Assembly: GCA_002402755.1 (NCBI GenBank) | Contig: DHGK01000006.1 | Coordinates: 17,013-32,184 of the forward strand | Source: Planctomycetes bacterium UBA4800 | GTDB lineage: Bacteria > Planctomycetota > UBA8108 > UBA8890 > UBA8898 | Direction of reading: 5' to 3' | Length of the DNA stretch: 15,172 nt | In this document: in pieces, positions 1 through 6,972 of the stretch | Layout: each line of letters opens with the position of its first letter | Position numbering within the stretch: the stretch's first letter is position 1 | Program-made: the position numbers and the translations under genes | The notes under the pieces: model-generated | What the model was told of the DNA's origin: nothing | Seen by the model: the letters and a program-made list of their open reading frames with translations, nothing else | Database searches by the model: none

Positions 1-9
1 TCCGTCCTT

Positions 10-33
10 CTCTGTGCTCTCTGTGTCTCTGTG
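10..33. repeat. CTCTGTG short tandem-like repeat, three copies
   Basis: CTCTGTG occurs exactly at 10-16, 19-25 and 27-33, giving periods of 9 and 8 nt. It lies in a non-coding stretch (1-200) beyond the end of the porin gene. From memory, similar CTCTGTG/CACAGAG clusters are dispersed between genes in many environmental bacterial genomes. That identity cannot be tested from one copy, and the cluster may extend past the left edge. Apart from the terminator at 117-172, I see no gene in 1-200. Confidence 0.5.
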
Positions 34-116
34 GTGTGCTTCCTCGGAGAGGACGCCCGTCCGCCTGCGTGCACACGGTGAGGAAACCGTGAACGGTTAC
101 CTATCTCATCCTCGGC

Positions 117-172
117 AAACAAAACCGGCCGGAAGGCCGCCGGGGCGTTGCCCCGCGGCGGCCTTCCGGCCG
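117..172 (-). terminator. Rho-independent terminator of the porin gene
   Basis: A perfect 16-bp stem is formed by 126-141 and 157-172. An inner GGGGC/GCCCC pairing closes a short loop, with a 2-nt bulge. Read on the minus strand, the stem is followed directly by CC and then TTTTGTTTG (125-117), a classic U-tract. It begins 29 nt past the stop codon of the minus-strand porin, so it is well placed to end that transcript. Confidence 0.85.
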
Positions 173-200
173 CGCGTGTTGCCGGACGTGTGTGCCGGGC

Positions 201-1763
201 TCAGAACGAGTACATGAGTTCGACGCGCGCGAACCAGGCGTTGTTCGCGCTGCGGTCGAAGTAGCTGCCCGGATCGAAGAGATCGTACTCGAAGTGGCTC
301 GAGAGCCCCTTGGCGAAGTTGTACATGACCTTGAACTGGTACAGGTCGCCGAACTTGCGGCCGTTGCCCTGCCCGTTCTTCTCGTCCGCCGACATGTACC
401 TGTAGCCGAACTTGAAGTTGACCTCCTTGTTGAAGGGCTCGAAGCTCGGGGTGAGGTTCAGCGTGAAGCTCGGGAACCAGAGGTTCGTGAAGCCGCCCAG
501 GTTCGGGTTGCTGCCGCCCTGCCAGGCCGCAAAGCTGTCGTACAGGTTGAAGATGAGAAGCTCGCTGTACTTCGGCCACTCGGCGTAGAACGAGTCCCAG
601 CCCTCGTAACGGTGGTTGGTGCTGGGATCATCGCCCGACATGAAGTCGAAGCGCGCCTCGAACATCGGGTTCAAGCACTCGAAGTCTTTCTTGGCGTCGT
701 GGAGGCGGGCCCAGGTGTAGAAGGCATAGGCGTCGCGCTGCATGCGGTCGGTCGTCGTCGGAATCGTGCCGACGGTGCCGTCGCTCGAGTTGACGGAGCC
801 GGTCTGGTAGCCGCCCTCGAGGGCCCACGACACGTAGTCGTCCATGATGGGCTTCGTCGTCGAGAGCCTGCCGCCCAGGACGGTCGTCTGGAGTTCGGGA
901 TCGCGGAAGCCGGCGTATGCCGCGTCCCAGTTCTTGTTGCGGTGCATGGCGTAGAAGTCGGCCTGGAGCCCTTCCACGGGCTTCGTGATCGCGTACAAGG
1001 CGTAGAGGTCCTCATCGACGGCTTCAGTGAAATGGGACGCGGGCGAGTACGCAGCGCCGGGCGTGATGTCGTTGATCTTCCCGTAGATGAGGTCGAGGGT
1101 CACGTTCTCGATGCCCGTGAACCTGAGCTTGGCCGAGTCGAACGCGATCGAGGTCGACCCGTCGAACGGCGTGCCGTCGAAGAGGAGCCACCCCTCGCCG
1201 TACATGCCCCGCCAGCCGAGCTCGGGCGCGGCGAGCAGATCCTGGCGCCCCGCCGTGAAGACGAACGGCGCGTCCCAGAGCTCCTTGAAGTTGAAGCGCA
1301 CATACGCGTTGTCGACGAAGAGATCGCGCGACGTCAGGCCGGAGTTCGCCTTGCTCTGCTGGCCCCACCGGAACTCGTTGGCGAGCTGGACGAAGGCGCC
1401 GACCTTGTTCTGGTAATCGACGTCCGCGCCGAGCCGCGTCCGGACGCGCGTCCAGTTGAGCGTGTCGTCGACATGGGTGTCCATGTCCAGCTCGTTGTTC
1501 ATCCCCTCGTTCCTGACGCGCACGTCGCCGTTGAGCTTCAGCGTCACGCCGCCGCCCAGGTCGAAGCGCCCCGGGGGCACGGCCGACTTGTCGGCCGGCG
1601 CGGCTTTGGTCTCGAGCGTCTCGATGCGCTTGGCGAGCTCCTGGTTGGCCTGCTTGAGGCCTTCGAGCTCCTTGAGAATGTCCTCCGGGGACTCGGCCCC
1701 GAGCGCGGCGACGCTCGTAAGCAGCGCCACGCACAACCCAACGACGATTCCTGTTGCTCTCAT
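201..1763 (-). CDS. Alginate-export-type outer-membrane porin
   Basis: A 520-aa protein predicted to be an outer-membrane beta-barrel. It begins with a Sec signal peptide (about residues 1-22, hydrophobic core GIVVGLCVALLTSVAALG). A short heptad-like coiled coil follows (about 24-52, ILKELEGLKQANQELAKRI), of the kind that tethers or trimerises periplasmic N-termini of porins. From about residue 65 there is a long run of alternating aromatic/polar strands (LNGDVRVR, WTRVRTRLGADV, FKFGYRYMSADE), and the chain ends in aromatic Phe (ARVELMYSF), the usual barrel-assembly signal. Strand pattern and the WTRVRTRLG segment resemble the alginate export (AlgE-like) family; the substrate cannot be told from sequence. 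The start is the first in-frame ATG after the upstream stop. AGGAG lies 12 nt before it, rather far. A strong terminator follows the gene. The upstream neighbour is divergent and periplasmic. Confidence 0.8.
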   Translation of the reverse strand: MRATGIVVGLCVALLTSVAALGAESPEDILKELEGLKQANQELAKRIETLETKAAPADKSAVPPGRFDLGGGVTLKLNGDVRVRNEGMNNELDMDTHVDDTLNWTRVRTRLGADVDYQNKVGAFVQLANEFRWGQQSKANSGLTSRDLFVDNAYVRFNFKELWDAPFVFTAGRQDLLAAPELGWRGMYGEGWLLFDGTPFDGSTSIAFDSAKLRFTGIENVTLDLIYGKINDITPGAAYSPASHFTEAVDEDLYALYAITKPVEGLQADFYAMHRNKNWDAAYAGFRDPELQTTVLGGRLSTTKPIMDDYVSWALEGGYQTGSVNSSDGTVGTIPTTTDRMQRDAYAFYTWARLHDAKKDFECLNPMFEARFDFMSGDDPSTNHRYEGWDSFYAEWPKYSELLIFNLYDSFAAWQGGSNPNLGGFTNLWFPSFTLNLTPSFEPFNKEVNFKFGYRYMSADEKNGQGNGRKFGDLYQFKVMYNFAKGLSSHFEYDLFDPGSYFDRSANNAWFARVELMYSF

Positions 1764-1994
1764 ACGCGAGTCTCACTCCTTTCCGGTGCCTTCGACAGCG
1801 CGCCGGCCTTCTTCCGGACGCGCATCCGCAACTACCCTGCTTCTCCTCTTTTCGGATTCAGGCGGGGCGGGGTTTATGCCTGCCGGAATTTTTCATGATT
1901 CGTCGCGCCCGCGCGCCGCGCGGCGCGATCGAAGGGCCGGTAATCGCGCGGCGCCGAACGACGATTCGTGCGCGGATTCGCGATCGCCGCCGCC

Positions 1995-2023
1995 TTGCCG
2001 CGCGCGACGGCCGCGGGTACGAT
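1995..2023 (+). promoter_or_regulatory. Candidate sigma70 promoter for the HZS-alpha-like gene
   Basis: TTGCCG (1995-2000), a 17-nt spacer, then TACGAT (2018-2023). This would start transcription near 2030, about 40 nt before the ATG at 2072. It lies in the 308-bp divergent region 1764-2071, which holds no credible gene: reading frames crossing it there are arginine/alanine-rich and lack start signals. I found no convincing promoter for the minus-strand porin in the same region. Confidence 0.45.
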
Positions 2024-2071
2024 CGAGAGCGTCGGCGCGGCGCGCGCCGCCGGCCGGCGGGAGGCTGCAAC

Positions 2072-4564
2072 ATGCGAGAATCGCGGGTGCGTCGCTGGGC
2101 GTCGCGGTGCTGCGTTGCGTGCGTCGCGTGCTGGAGCGCGGCGCTCGGCGGTGCGGCGGAAGTCCCGCCCGGCCTGGAGGAGGTCGTCTTCGCGGTGCGG
2201 GCGCCCGGCACCGATCCCCACTGGTACGCGAACTTCGGGTACTGGAGCTCCGACGCCGAGCAGAAGATGTACGGCAAGGACGGCGGGCGGGTCTGCGCCG
2301 TCAACGTCGCGACGGGGGCCTGCCGGGTGCTCCTGGACGATCCCCGCGGCGGGGTGCGCGACACATCGGTCAGCCACGACGGGACGCGCATCCTCTTCTC
2401 CTACCGGAAGGGCGGGACGCACAATTACAATCTCCACGAGATGCGCGCCGATGGCTCGGGCCTCAGGCAGCTCACGAGCGGGCCGTACGACGACATCGAG
2501 GCCGCGTACCTCCCCTGCGGGGACATCGTGTTCTGCTCGTCGCGCTGCCACCGCTGGGTGAGCTGCTGGCACACGCAGGTGGCGATCATGTACCGGATGG
2601 ATCCCGACGGCGGCAACGTGCGGCCGATCTCGTGCAGCAACGAGCACGACAACACGCCCGCCGTGATGCCCGACGGCCGCCTGCTCTTCACGCGCTGGGA
2701 GTACATCGACCGCAACCAGGTGACGTTTCACCACCTCTGGACCGTGAATCCGGACGGCACCGGCCAGATGGCGTACTTCGGCAACATGCACCCCGGCATC
2801 GTCATGATCGATGCCAAGCCGATCCCCGGCACGGACAAGGTCGCGGCGATCTTCTCGCCCGGCCACGGCATCACCGAGCACCTCGGCACGCTCACGGTGC
2901 TGGACTGCAAGGCCGGCCCGGACGAGCGCGGCCGGGCGCGGAGCGTCGCCGCCGGGCCGGGCCACGTACGCGACCCGTATCCGCTCTCGGAGCGCTTCTT
3001 CCTGGCGGCCCAGCGGCACATGCTCTTCCTCGTTGATGCGCAGGCCGGCCGCCGCACGGAGCTCTACGCGCTCTCGGAGGCCGACCGCGCGGCGGGTCTG
3101 GAGCTTCACGAACCGTGGCCGCTCGCGCCGCGGCCGCGCGAGCGCGTGATCCCCGACCGCGTCGACCGGACGCGGCCGGCGGGACGGCTCGTGCTCCAGG
3201 ACGTGGCGCGCGGCCGCGCGATGGAGGGCGTCGGGCCCGGCGAGATCGCGAAGCTGCTGGTCGTCGAGTCGCTCCCCAAGCCCGTCAACTTCAGCGGCGG
3301 CCCGGACATGCTCTCGTGGCTCGGCACGTTCACGCTGGAGCGGATTCTCGGAACCGTGCCCGTCCGGCCCGACGGGTCGGCGTACTTCGAGCTTCCCGCC
3401 GACCGTCCGGTGTTCTTCGTGGCGCTCGATGCGAACGATCGGGCCGTGAAGCGCATGCAGAGCTTCACGAGCGTCATGCCGGGGGAGACGACCGGCTGCG
3501 TCGGGTGCCACGAGCAGCGCACGCGCGCGCCCGAGAACCGCGGCGCGCCGCTCGTCGCGGCGCTCAAGGCGCCGCCGAGCGCGGTGACGCCGATCGAGGG
3601 CATTCCCGATGTCGTCGACTTCCCGCGCGACATCCAGCCGATTCTCGATGCGCGCTGCGCCGGGTGCCACAACCCGAAGGACCGCCGGGGCGATGTCGTC
3701 CTGACGAGGGGGCGCGGCGTCACATTCTCGCCCGCGTACTGGACCCTGATCATGCGCGACCAGGTCGCCGACGGCGGCAACGGCTACGGCAACCGGCCGC
3801 CGCGGACGATCGGCTCTTCCGCCAGCGCCCTCATGCGGAAGATCGACGGAAGCCACCACGACGTCGTGCTGCCGGAGAACGAGCGGCGCACCGTGTGGGC
3901 GTGGATCGAGACGGGCGCGACCTACGCGGGCACGTATGCCGCGCTCGGCACGAGCACGGTGCCGGCGGGCGCCGCCATGCGGGCCGTGCACGAGGTCTTC
4001 GGCAGGCGCTGCGGCGCCTGCCACGCGCTGCCGAACCAGAATGGCGCGGGCGGGAAGATCGTCATCCCCGCGGCGCCGCAGCACGGCCCGAACTGGCAGC
4101 GGGTGGTCCTCAAGGACGATCCGGCGGCGCGGCTCGGCATGGAGATCCTGTTCAACTTCCTGGAACCGGCGGCCTCCCCCGTGCTCCTCGGTCCGCTCGC
4201 CCGCGCCGCGGGCGGCTGGGGCACGTGCAACGGCGCCGTCCCGCGGCTCACGCGTCCCTCGGAGCGCGCGGCCGAGAATCCTTCGCCCGTGTTCGCGGAC
4301 ACCAACGACCCGGATTACCGGAAGATCCTCGCGGCGATCGAGAAGTCGGGCGAGTACCTGCGCTCGGGCGAGTGCTTCGACATGCCGGACTTCAGGCCCA
4401 ATCCGCACTACGTGCGCGAGATGCGGCGCTTCGGGATTCTGCCGCCCGTCCCGGACCCGGCGCGCGACACGTTCGACGGTTATGCGCTCGACGGCGCGTT
4501 CTGGCGGTCGCTGTGGTATCACCCTCCCGTTGCGGCGGCGGCCATGGACGAGGCGGGACAGTGA
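2072..4564 (+). CDS. HZS-alpha-like tri-haem cytochrome with beta-propeller
   Basis: An 830-aa exported protein. The start is the ATG with GGGAGG 7 nt upstream; the open frame runs further up but has no ribosome site. Residues 1-28 look like a signal peptide (WASRCCVACVACWSAALGGA). Residues about 80-350 contain TolB/PD40-like propeller blades (VSHDGTRILFSYR, MRADGSGLRQLTSG, MDPDGGNVRPIS, VMPDGRLLFTRWEY). Three c-type haem sites follow: CVGCH 476-480, CAGCH 529-533 (within DIQPILDARCAGCHNP, a motif common in planctomycete cytochromes) and CGACH 647-651. This order matches proteins annotated with the hydrazine synthase alpha middle domain, and the length is near that of the anammox subunit (about 810 aa). 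It is probably not hydrazine synthase: no beta or gamma subunits adjoin it, and as I recall the enzyme's catalytic haem has a Tyr ligand four residues after the CXXCH His, where this protein has Thr. The role is likely periplasmic redox; the substrate is unknown. Its stop overlaps the next gene. Confidence 0.8.
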   Translation: MRESRVRRWASRCCVACVACWSAALGGAAEVPPGLEEVVFAVRAPGTDPHWYANFGYWSSDAEQKMYGKDGGRVCAVNVATGACRVLLDDPRGGVRDTSVSHDGTRILFSYRKGGTHNYNLHEMRADGSGLRQLTSGPYDDIEAAYLPCGDIVFCSSRCHRWVSCWHTQVAIMYRMDPDGGNVRPISCSNEHDNTPAVMPDGRLLFTRWEYIDRNQVTFHHLWTVNPDGTGQMAYFGNMHPGIVMIDAKPIPGTDKVAAIFSPGHGITEHLGTLTVLDCKAGPDERGRARSVAAGPGHVRDPYPLSERFFLAAQRHMLFLVDAQAGRRTELYALSEADRAAGLELHEPWPLAPRPRERVIPDRVDRTRPAGRLVLQDVARGRAMEGVGPGEIAKLLVVESLPKPVNFSGGPDMLSWLGTFTLERILGTVPVRPDGSAYFELPADRPVFFVALDANDRAVKRMQSFTSVMPGETTGCVGCHEQRTRAPENRGAPLVAALKAPPSAVTPIEGIPDVVDFPRDIQPILDARCAGCHNPKDRRGDVVLTRGRGVTFSPAYWTLIMRDQVADGGNGYGNRPPRTIGSSASALMRKIDGSHHDVVLPENERRTVWAWIETGATYAGTYAALGTSTVPAGAAMRAVHEVFGRRCGACHALPNQNGAGGKIVIPAAPQHGPNWQRVVLKDDPAARLGMEILFNFLEPAASPVLLGPLARAAGGWGTCNGAVPRLTRPSERAAENPSPVFADTNDPDYRKILAAIEKSGEYLRSGECFDMPDFRPNPHYVREMRRFGILPPVPDPARDTFDGYALDGAFWRSLWYHPPVAAAAMDEAGQ

Positions 4565-5037
4565 AGCCCGCCGTGGCGGTGATCGGCGCCTCGGACCCCG
4601 GCGGCGCGGAGCTCGAGCTCGCCCGGCGCGTGGGGGAGCTGCTTGCGCGGGAGGGCTTCGCGATCGTCTGCGGCGGCCTCGGCGGCGTCATGTCGGCTGC
4701 GTGCGAGGGGGCGAAGGCGGCGGGCGGGCTCACGGTGGGCATCCTGCCCGGGCGGGAGAAGCTCGCTGCCAACCCGTACGTCGACATTGCCGTGCCGACG
4801 GGGCTCGGCGAGGCCCGCAACGCGCTCGTCGCGCTGGCGGGCGACGCGGTGATCGCGGTTGGCGGCGGCCTCGGCACGCTGAGCGAGATCGCCCTCGCCC
4901 TGCGCGCGGGCAAGACGGTGGCCGCCCTCTCGAGCTGGGAACTGGCCGAGACGCACATGGAAGGGGCGCCCTACCTGCGCGTCGCGACGCCCGAGGAGGC
5001 CGTCGCCGCGGCCGTCGCGGCCGTCGCGCGGGGGTGA
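4561..5037 (+). CDS. LOG-like / TIGR00725-type nucleotide-binding protein
   Basis: A 158-aa Rossmann-fold protein of the SLOG superfamily. It shows an N-terminal AVIGASDPGG strand-loop, then GGLGGVMSAACEGA (about 39-52), GLGEARNALVALAGDAVIAV, and the signature GGGLGTLSEIALALRAGKTV. These correspond to the PGGxGTxxEI region of lysine-decarboxylase-like/LOG phosphoribohydrolases. Members of the short TIGR00725 subgroup are mostly uncharacterised; the fold binds a nucleotide or nucleotide-sugar phosphate. The start is GTG at 4561, inside the GTGA that ends the preceding gene, with a GAGGCGGGA purine stretch just upstream, so the two genes are translationally coupled. It has no signal peptide and acts in the cytoplasm, unlike its exported partner. 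The catalytic activity is not established. Confidence 0.8.
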   Translation: MKPAVAVIGASDPGGAELELARRVGELLAREGFAIVCGGLGGVMSAACEGAKAAGGLTVGILPGREKLAANPYVDIAVPTGLGEARNALVALAGDAVIAVGGGLGTLSEIALALRAGKTVAALSSWELAETHMEGAPYLRVATPEEAVAAAVAAVARG

Positions 5038-5185
5038 GCCTCGGACAGGGCCGCGATGTGTCGGCGGCCTTCCCCGCATCCTATACTTGGGAAGCGCGGC
5101 CGGAACGCCGCGCCGGCAACGGGCGGCTCGCGTCCGTCCCTCGCCGCTCTCGAGTACCGCAGCCCGTGCAGAGAGGACTTCGCGC

Positions 5186-6703
5186 ATGCAACGACGCACG
5201 CACGCCGCCCTTGCCGCAGCCGCGCTCGCCCTGTGCGCCGCGCGCGCCGGCGACGAGAACGCCGCCGGCAAGCGCCGCGAGCTCAGCATCATCTACAACG
5301 TCAACAACGGGGGATACGTCGAGCCCTGCGGCTGACCGAAGAAGCAGATCAAGCTGGGCAGTTTGTCCAGACGCACGACGGTGATCAAGCAGCTCAGGGC
5401 CTCGGGAGCCGAATTTCTGCTGGTGGACGGCGGCAACGCGCTCTTCGGCGCGGTGCCGTGGAATCCCGGCGACCCGCGCATCGGCCAGTCGCTGGAGAAG
5501 GCCAAGGTCATCATCGCGGGCTACAACCGCATGCGGTACCACGCGATGGCGGTCGGCGTGGGCGAGATCGGCATTGGCCTCGGGCACATCAAGGAGCTGG
5601 AGAAGCTCATGGAGTTCCCGCTCCTGTGCGCCAACCTGCTCGATGCCGGTTCCGGCGCGCCCGTCTTCAAGCCCTCGGCCATCGTCACGGTCGGCGGGGT
5701 CAAGGTCGGGCTCTTCGGCGTCCTCATGGCCTCGATCAGCGCGACCTACCTGGAGCGCGTGGCGCCGGGCATCGTGCTGGGGAACGGCGTCGCGGCGGCG
5801 AAGAAGGCCGCCGAGGAGCTCCGGCCGCAGGTCGACCTCGTCGTGGGGCTGTGCCACATGAACGATGACGAGAACCGGGCGCTGCTCGCGCAATGCCCGG
5901 CCATCGACGCGATCGTGGACCCGTACTGCTTCGGCGGGTCGTCGCGGGTGTGGATTCCCGATGACACCGACCTGGAGTGGGTGAACGGCAGGGCGCTCCT
6001 GCGCGGCGACGGCCAGGGGTCGCGGCTGGGGCGCTTCGATGTGTGCCTGGGCGCGGGCGGCGCGCCGTTCGTGCCCTGGGACCGCTACCAGGCCGCGTAC
6101 GAGAAGAAGGCGCAGGGCGGGGCGCTCGCGCCGGACGAGGCGGCGGCGCTCGCGGACGGCGAGCGCAGGCATCTCGGGGGCATGACCGTGATCCCGATCT
6201 ACCCGCACTTCGCGGAGGCGCCCGAGATCAAGGCGCTCGTCGACCGCTTCCGCGCGTCGACGCGCTTCGTGACCGGCGATGCCGAGAAGGAGGAGGCGCT
6301 CGCGCGCGAGCGCTTCCTGACCGCGGAGGCGTGCAAGCCCTGCCACGAGGAGAACTATGCCGCGTGGCGGAAGACCCCGCACGGCAGGGCGTACGCGACG
6401 CTCCAGAAGACGGGCGATGAGTTCCGCTACGATTGCCTGCCGTGCCACAGCGTCGGCTACGGCGAGGCCTTTCTCGACGCGCACAAGGTCGGGCCCTACA
6501 AGGACGTCCAGTGCGAGAGCTGTCACGGCACGAACCCCGCGCACGGGAGCGAGCCGGAGAAGAACCGCTGGCCGGCGGTCACGGAAGGCAACTGCCTGGT
6601 GTGCCACAACCCCGAACACCTCGGCATGCCGTTCGACTTCGGCGCCAAGGTGCATGAAGCGACGTGCTGCAAGGTGCCGGAGAGGCTGGGGAAGAAGCCG
6701 TAG
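5186..6703 (+). CDS. Probable selenoprotein: UshA-like domain fused to tetrahaem cytochrome c554-type domain
   Basis: A 505-aa protein if the in-frame TGA at 5333-5335 is read as selenocysteine (Sec50). Start ATG 5186 has GAGAGGA 8 nt upstream and opens a signal peptide (AALAAAALALCAARA). A TATACT -10-like box lies at 5082-5087. Sec falls in YVEPCG-Sec-PKKQIKLGSLSRR. As I recall, UshA-like multihaem relatives read EPCGC....GGLARR here, so Sec replaces the second Cys of a CGC motif. The frame continues unbroken after the TGA. Residues about 30-330 follow the 5'-nucleotidase/UshA metallophosphatase plan but lack its metal ligands: NVNNGG in place of a DxH motif, VGVGE in place of GNHE. Only a GLCHMND histidine motif remains. 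The C-terminus has four haem sites: CKPCH 383, CLPCH 417, CESCH 443 and CLVCH 470, as in cytochrome c554. Starting after the TGA (TTG 5363) would remove the export signal that haem attachment needs. The alternative is a nonsense mutation or base-call error. Confidence 0.72.
5333..5370 (+). promoter_or_regulatory. Candidate bacterial SECIS element with UGA codon
   Basis: The UGA at 5333-5335 is followed 18 nt later by CTGGGC (5354-5359), loop AGTTT (5360-5364) and GTCCAG (5365-5370). This is a 6-bp stem with one G-U pair and a 5-nt loop that has G in its second position and a GU step. The loop starts 24 nt after the UGA. As I recall, the bacterial SECIS rules ask for a short stem, a small loop with G in its first two positions, and roughly 16-37 nt from UGA to loop; all are met. 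GATCA 5347-5351 can also pair with TGATC 5382-5386 as a looser lower stem. SelB would bind this hairpin to recode the stop. Confidence 0.6.
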
Positions 6704-6707
6704 GAGG

Positions 6708-6728
6708 GAGGCTATAGCCTATAGCCTC
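6708..6728. repeat. Perfect 21-bp palindrome between convergent genes
   Basis: GAGGCTATAG (6708-6717), one central C, then CTATAGCCTC (6719-6728): two perfect 10-bp inverted arms. It sits in the 30-nt gap between the ends of the selenocytochrome gene (plus) and the NifU-like gene (minus). With some central bases unpaired it could form a short hairpin and end transcription from both sides, but neither side has a clear T-run. A dimeric DNA-binding protein site is the other possibility. Confidence 0.5.
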
Positions 6729-6733
6729 GCCCG

Positions 6734-6961
6734 CTACACCGCCTCGACGCGCGCCACCTCGGGCACCTTCTGCCGCAGGCGCGCCTCGACCACGTTCTTG
6801 AGCGTCTGCGCCGCCATCGGGCAGCCGCCGCACGCGCCGGTCAGCTTGACTCGGACGACGTTCTCGGGATCGAGCTCGACGAACTCGACGTTGCCGCCGT
6901 GGCCGCGGATGAGCGCGGCGATCTCCTCGAGCGCGTTCTTGACCTTGAGTTCGATCTCCAT
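6734..6961 (-). CDS. NifU C-terminal-domain Fe-S scaffold protein
   Basis: A 75-aa protein consisting only of the NifU C-terminal domain (Nfu type). It shows HGGNVEFVEL and the signature KLTGACGGCPMAAQTLKNVVE with the cluster-binding pair C44/C47. The family assembles or carries a [4Fe-4S] cluster bridged between two subunits and hands it to apoproteins in the cytoplasm. I chose the ATG at 6961 because AAAGGA lies 6 nt upstream. An in-frame ATG at 6976 would add MKGTI and overlap the stop of the upstream rrf2 gene by 4 bp (ATGA). Either way the two genes form an operon. Length is typical for stand-alone Nfu proteins. Confidence 0.88.
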   Translation of the reverse strand: MEIELKVKNALEEIAALIRGHGGNVEFVELDPENVVRVKLTGACGGCPMAAQTLKNVVEARLRQKVPEVARVEAV

Positions 6962-6972
6962 GATGGTTCCTT

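Noticed and set aside
10..33. CRISPR array
   Set aside because: Seven-base units at 8-9 nt periods with no spacers; no cas genes in the window.
192..1898. Long open frame of 568 codons on the plus strand
   Set aside because: It is the antisense of the porin gene; long shadows are common in GC-rich DNA. The minus-strand product has a signal peptide and barrel strands, while this one is a low-complexity Val/Glu/Arg-rich string.
1874..4522. 882-codon minus-strand frame
   Set aside because: Shadow of the HZS-alpha-like gene; His/Arg/Val-rich with no domain pattern.
2072..4564. True anammox hydrazine synthase alpha subunit
   Set aside because: No neighbouring beta/gamma subunits or hydrazine dehydrogenase, an extra CXXCH, and the expected Tyr ligand not seen.
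5186..5335. Pseudogene by nonsense mutation
   Set aside because: It cannot be excluded, but the rest of the frame is intact over 456 codons with all haem motifs, and the stop falls exactly on a Cys position followed by a SECIS-like hairpin.
5363..6703. Starting the cytochrome gene at TTG 5363, after the TGA
   Set aside because: No ribosome site, no signal peptide for a tetrahaem c-type protein, and it discards a well-formed upstream start and conserved EPCG motif.
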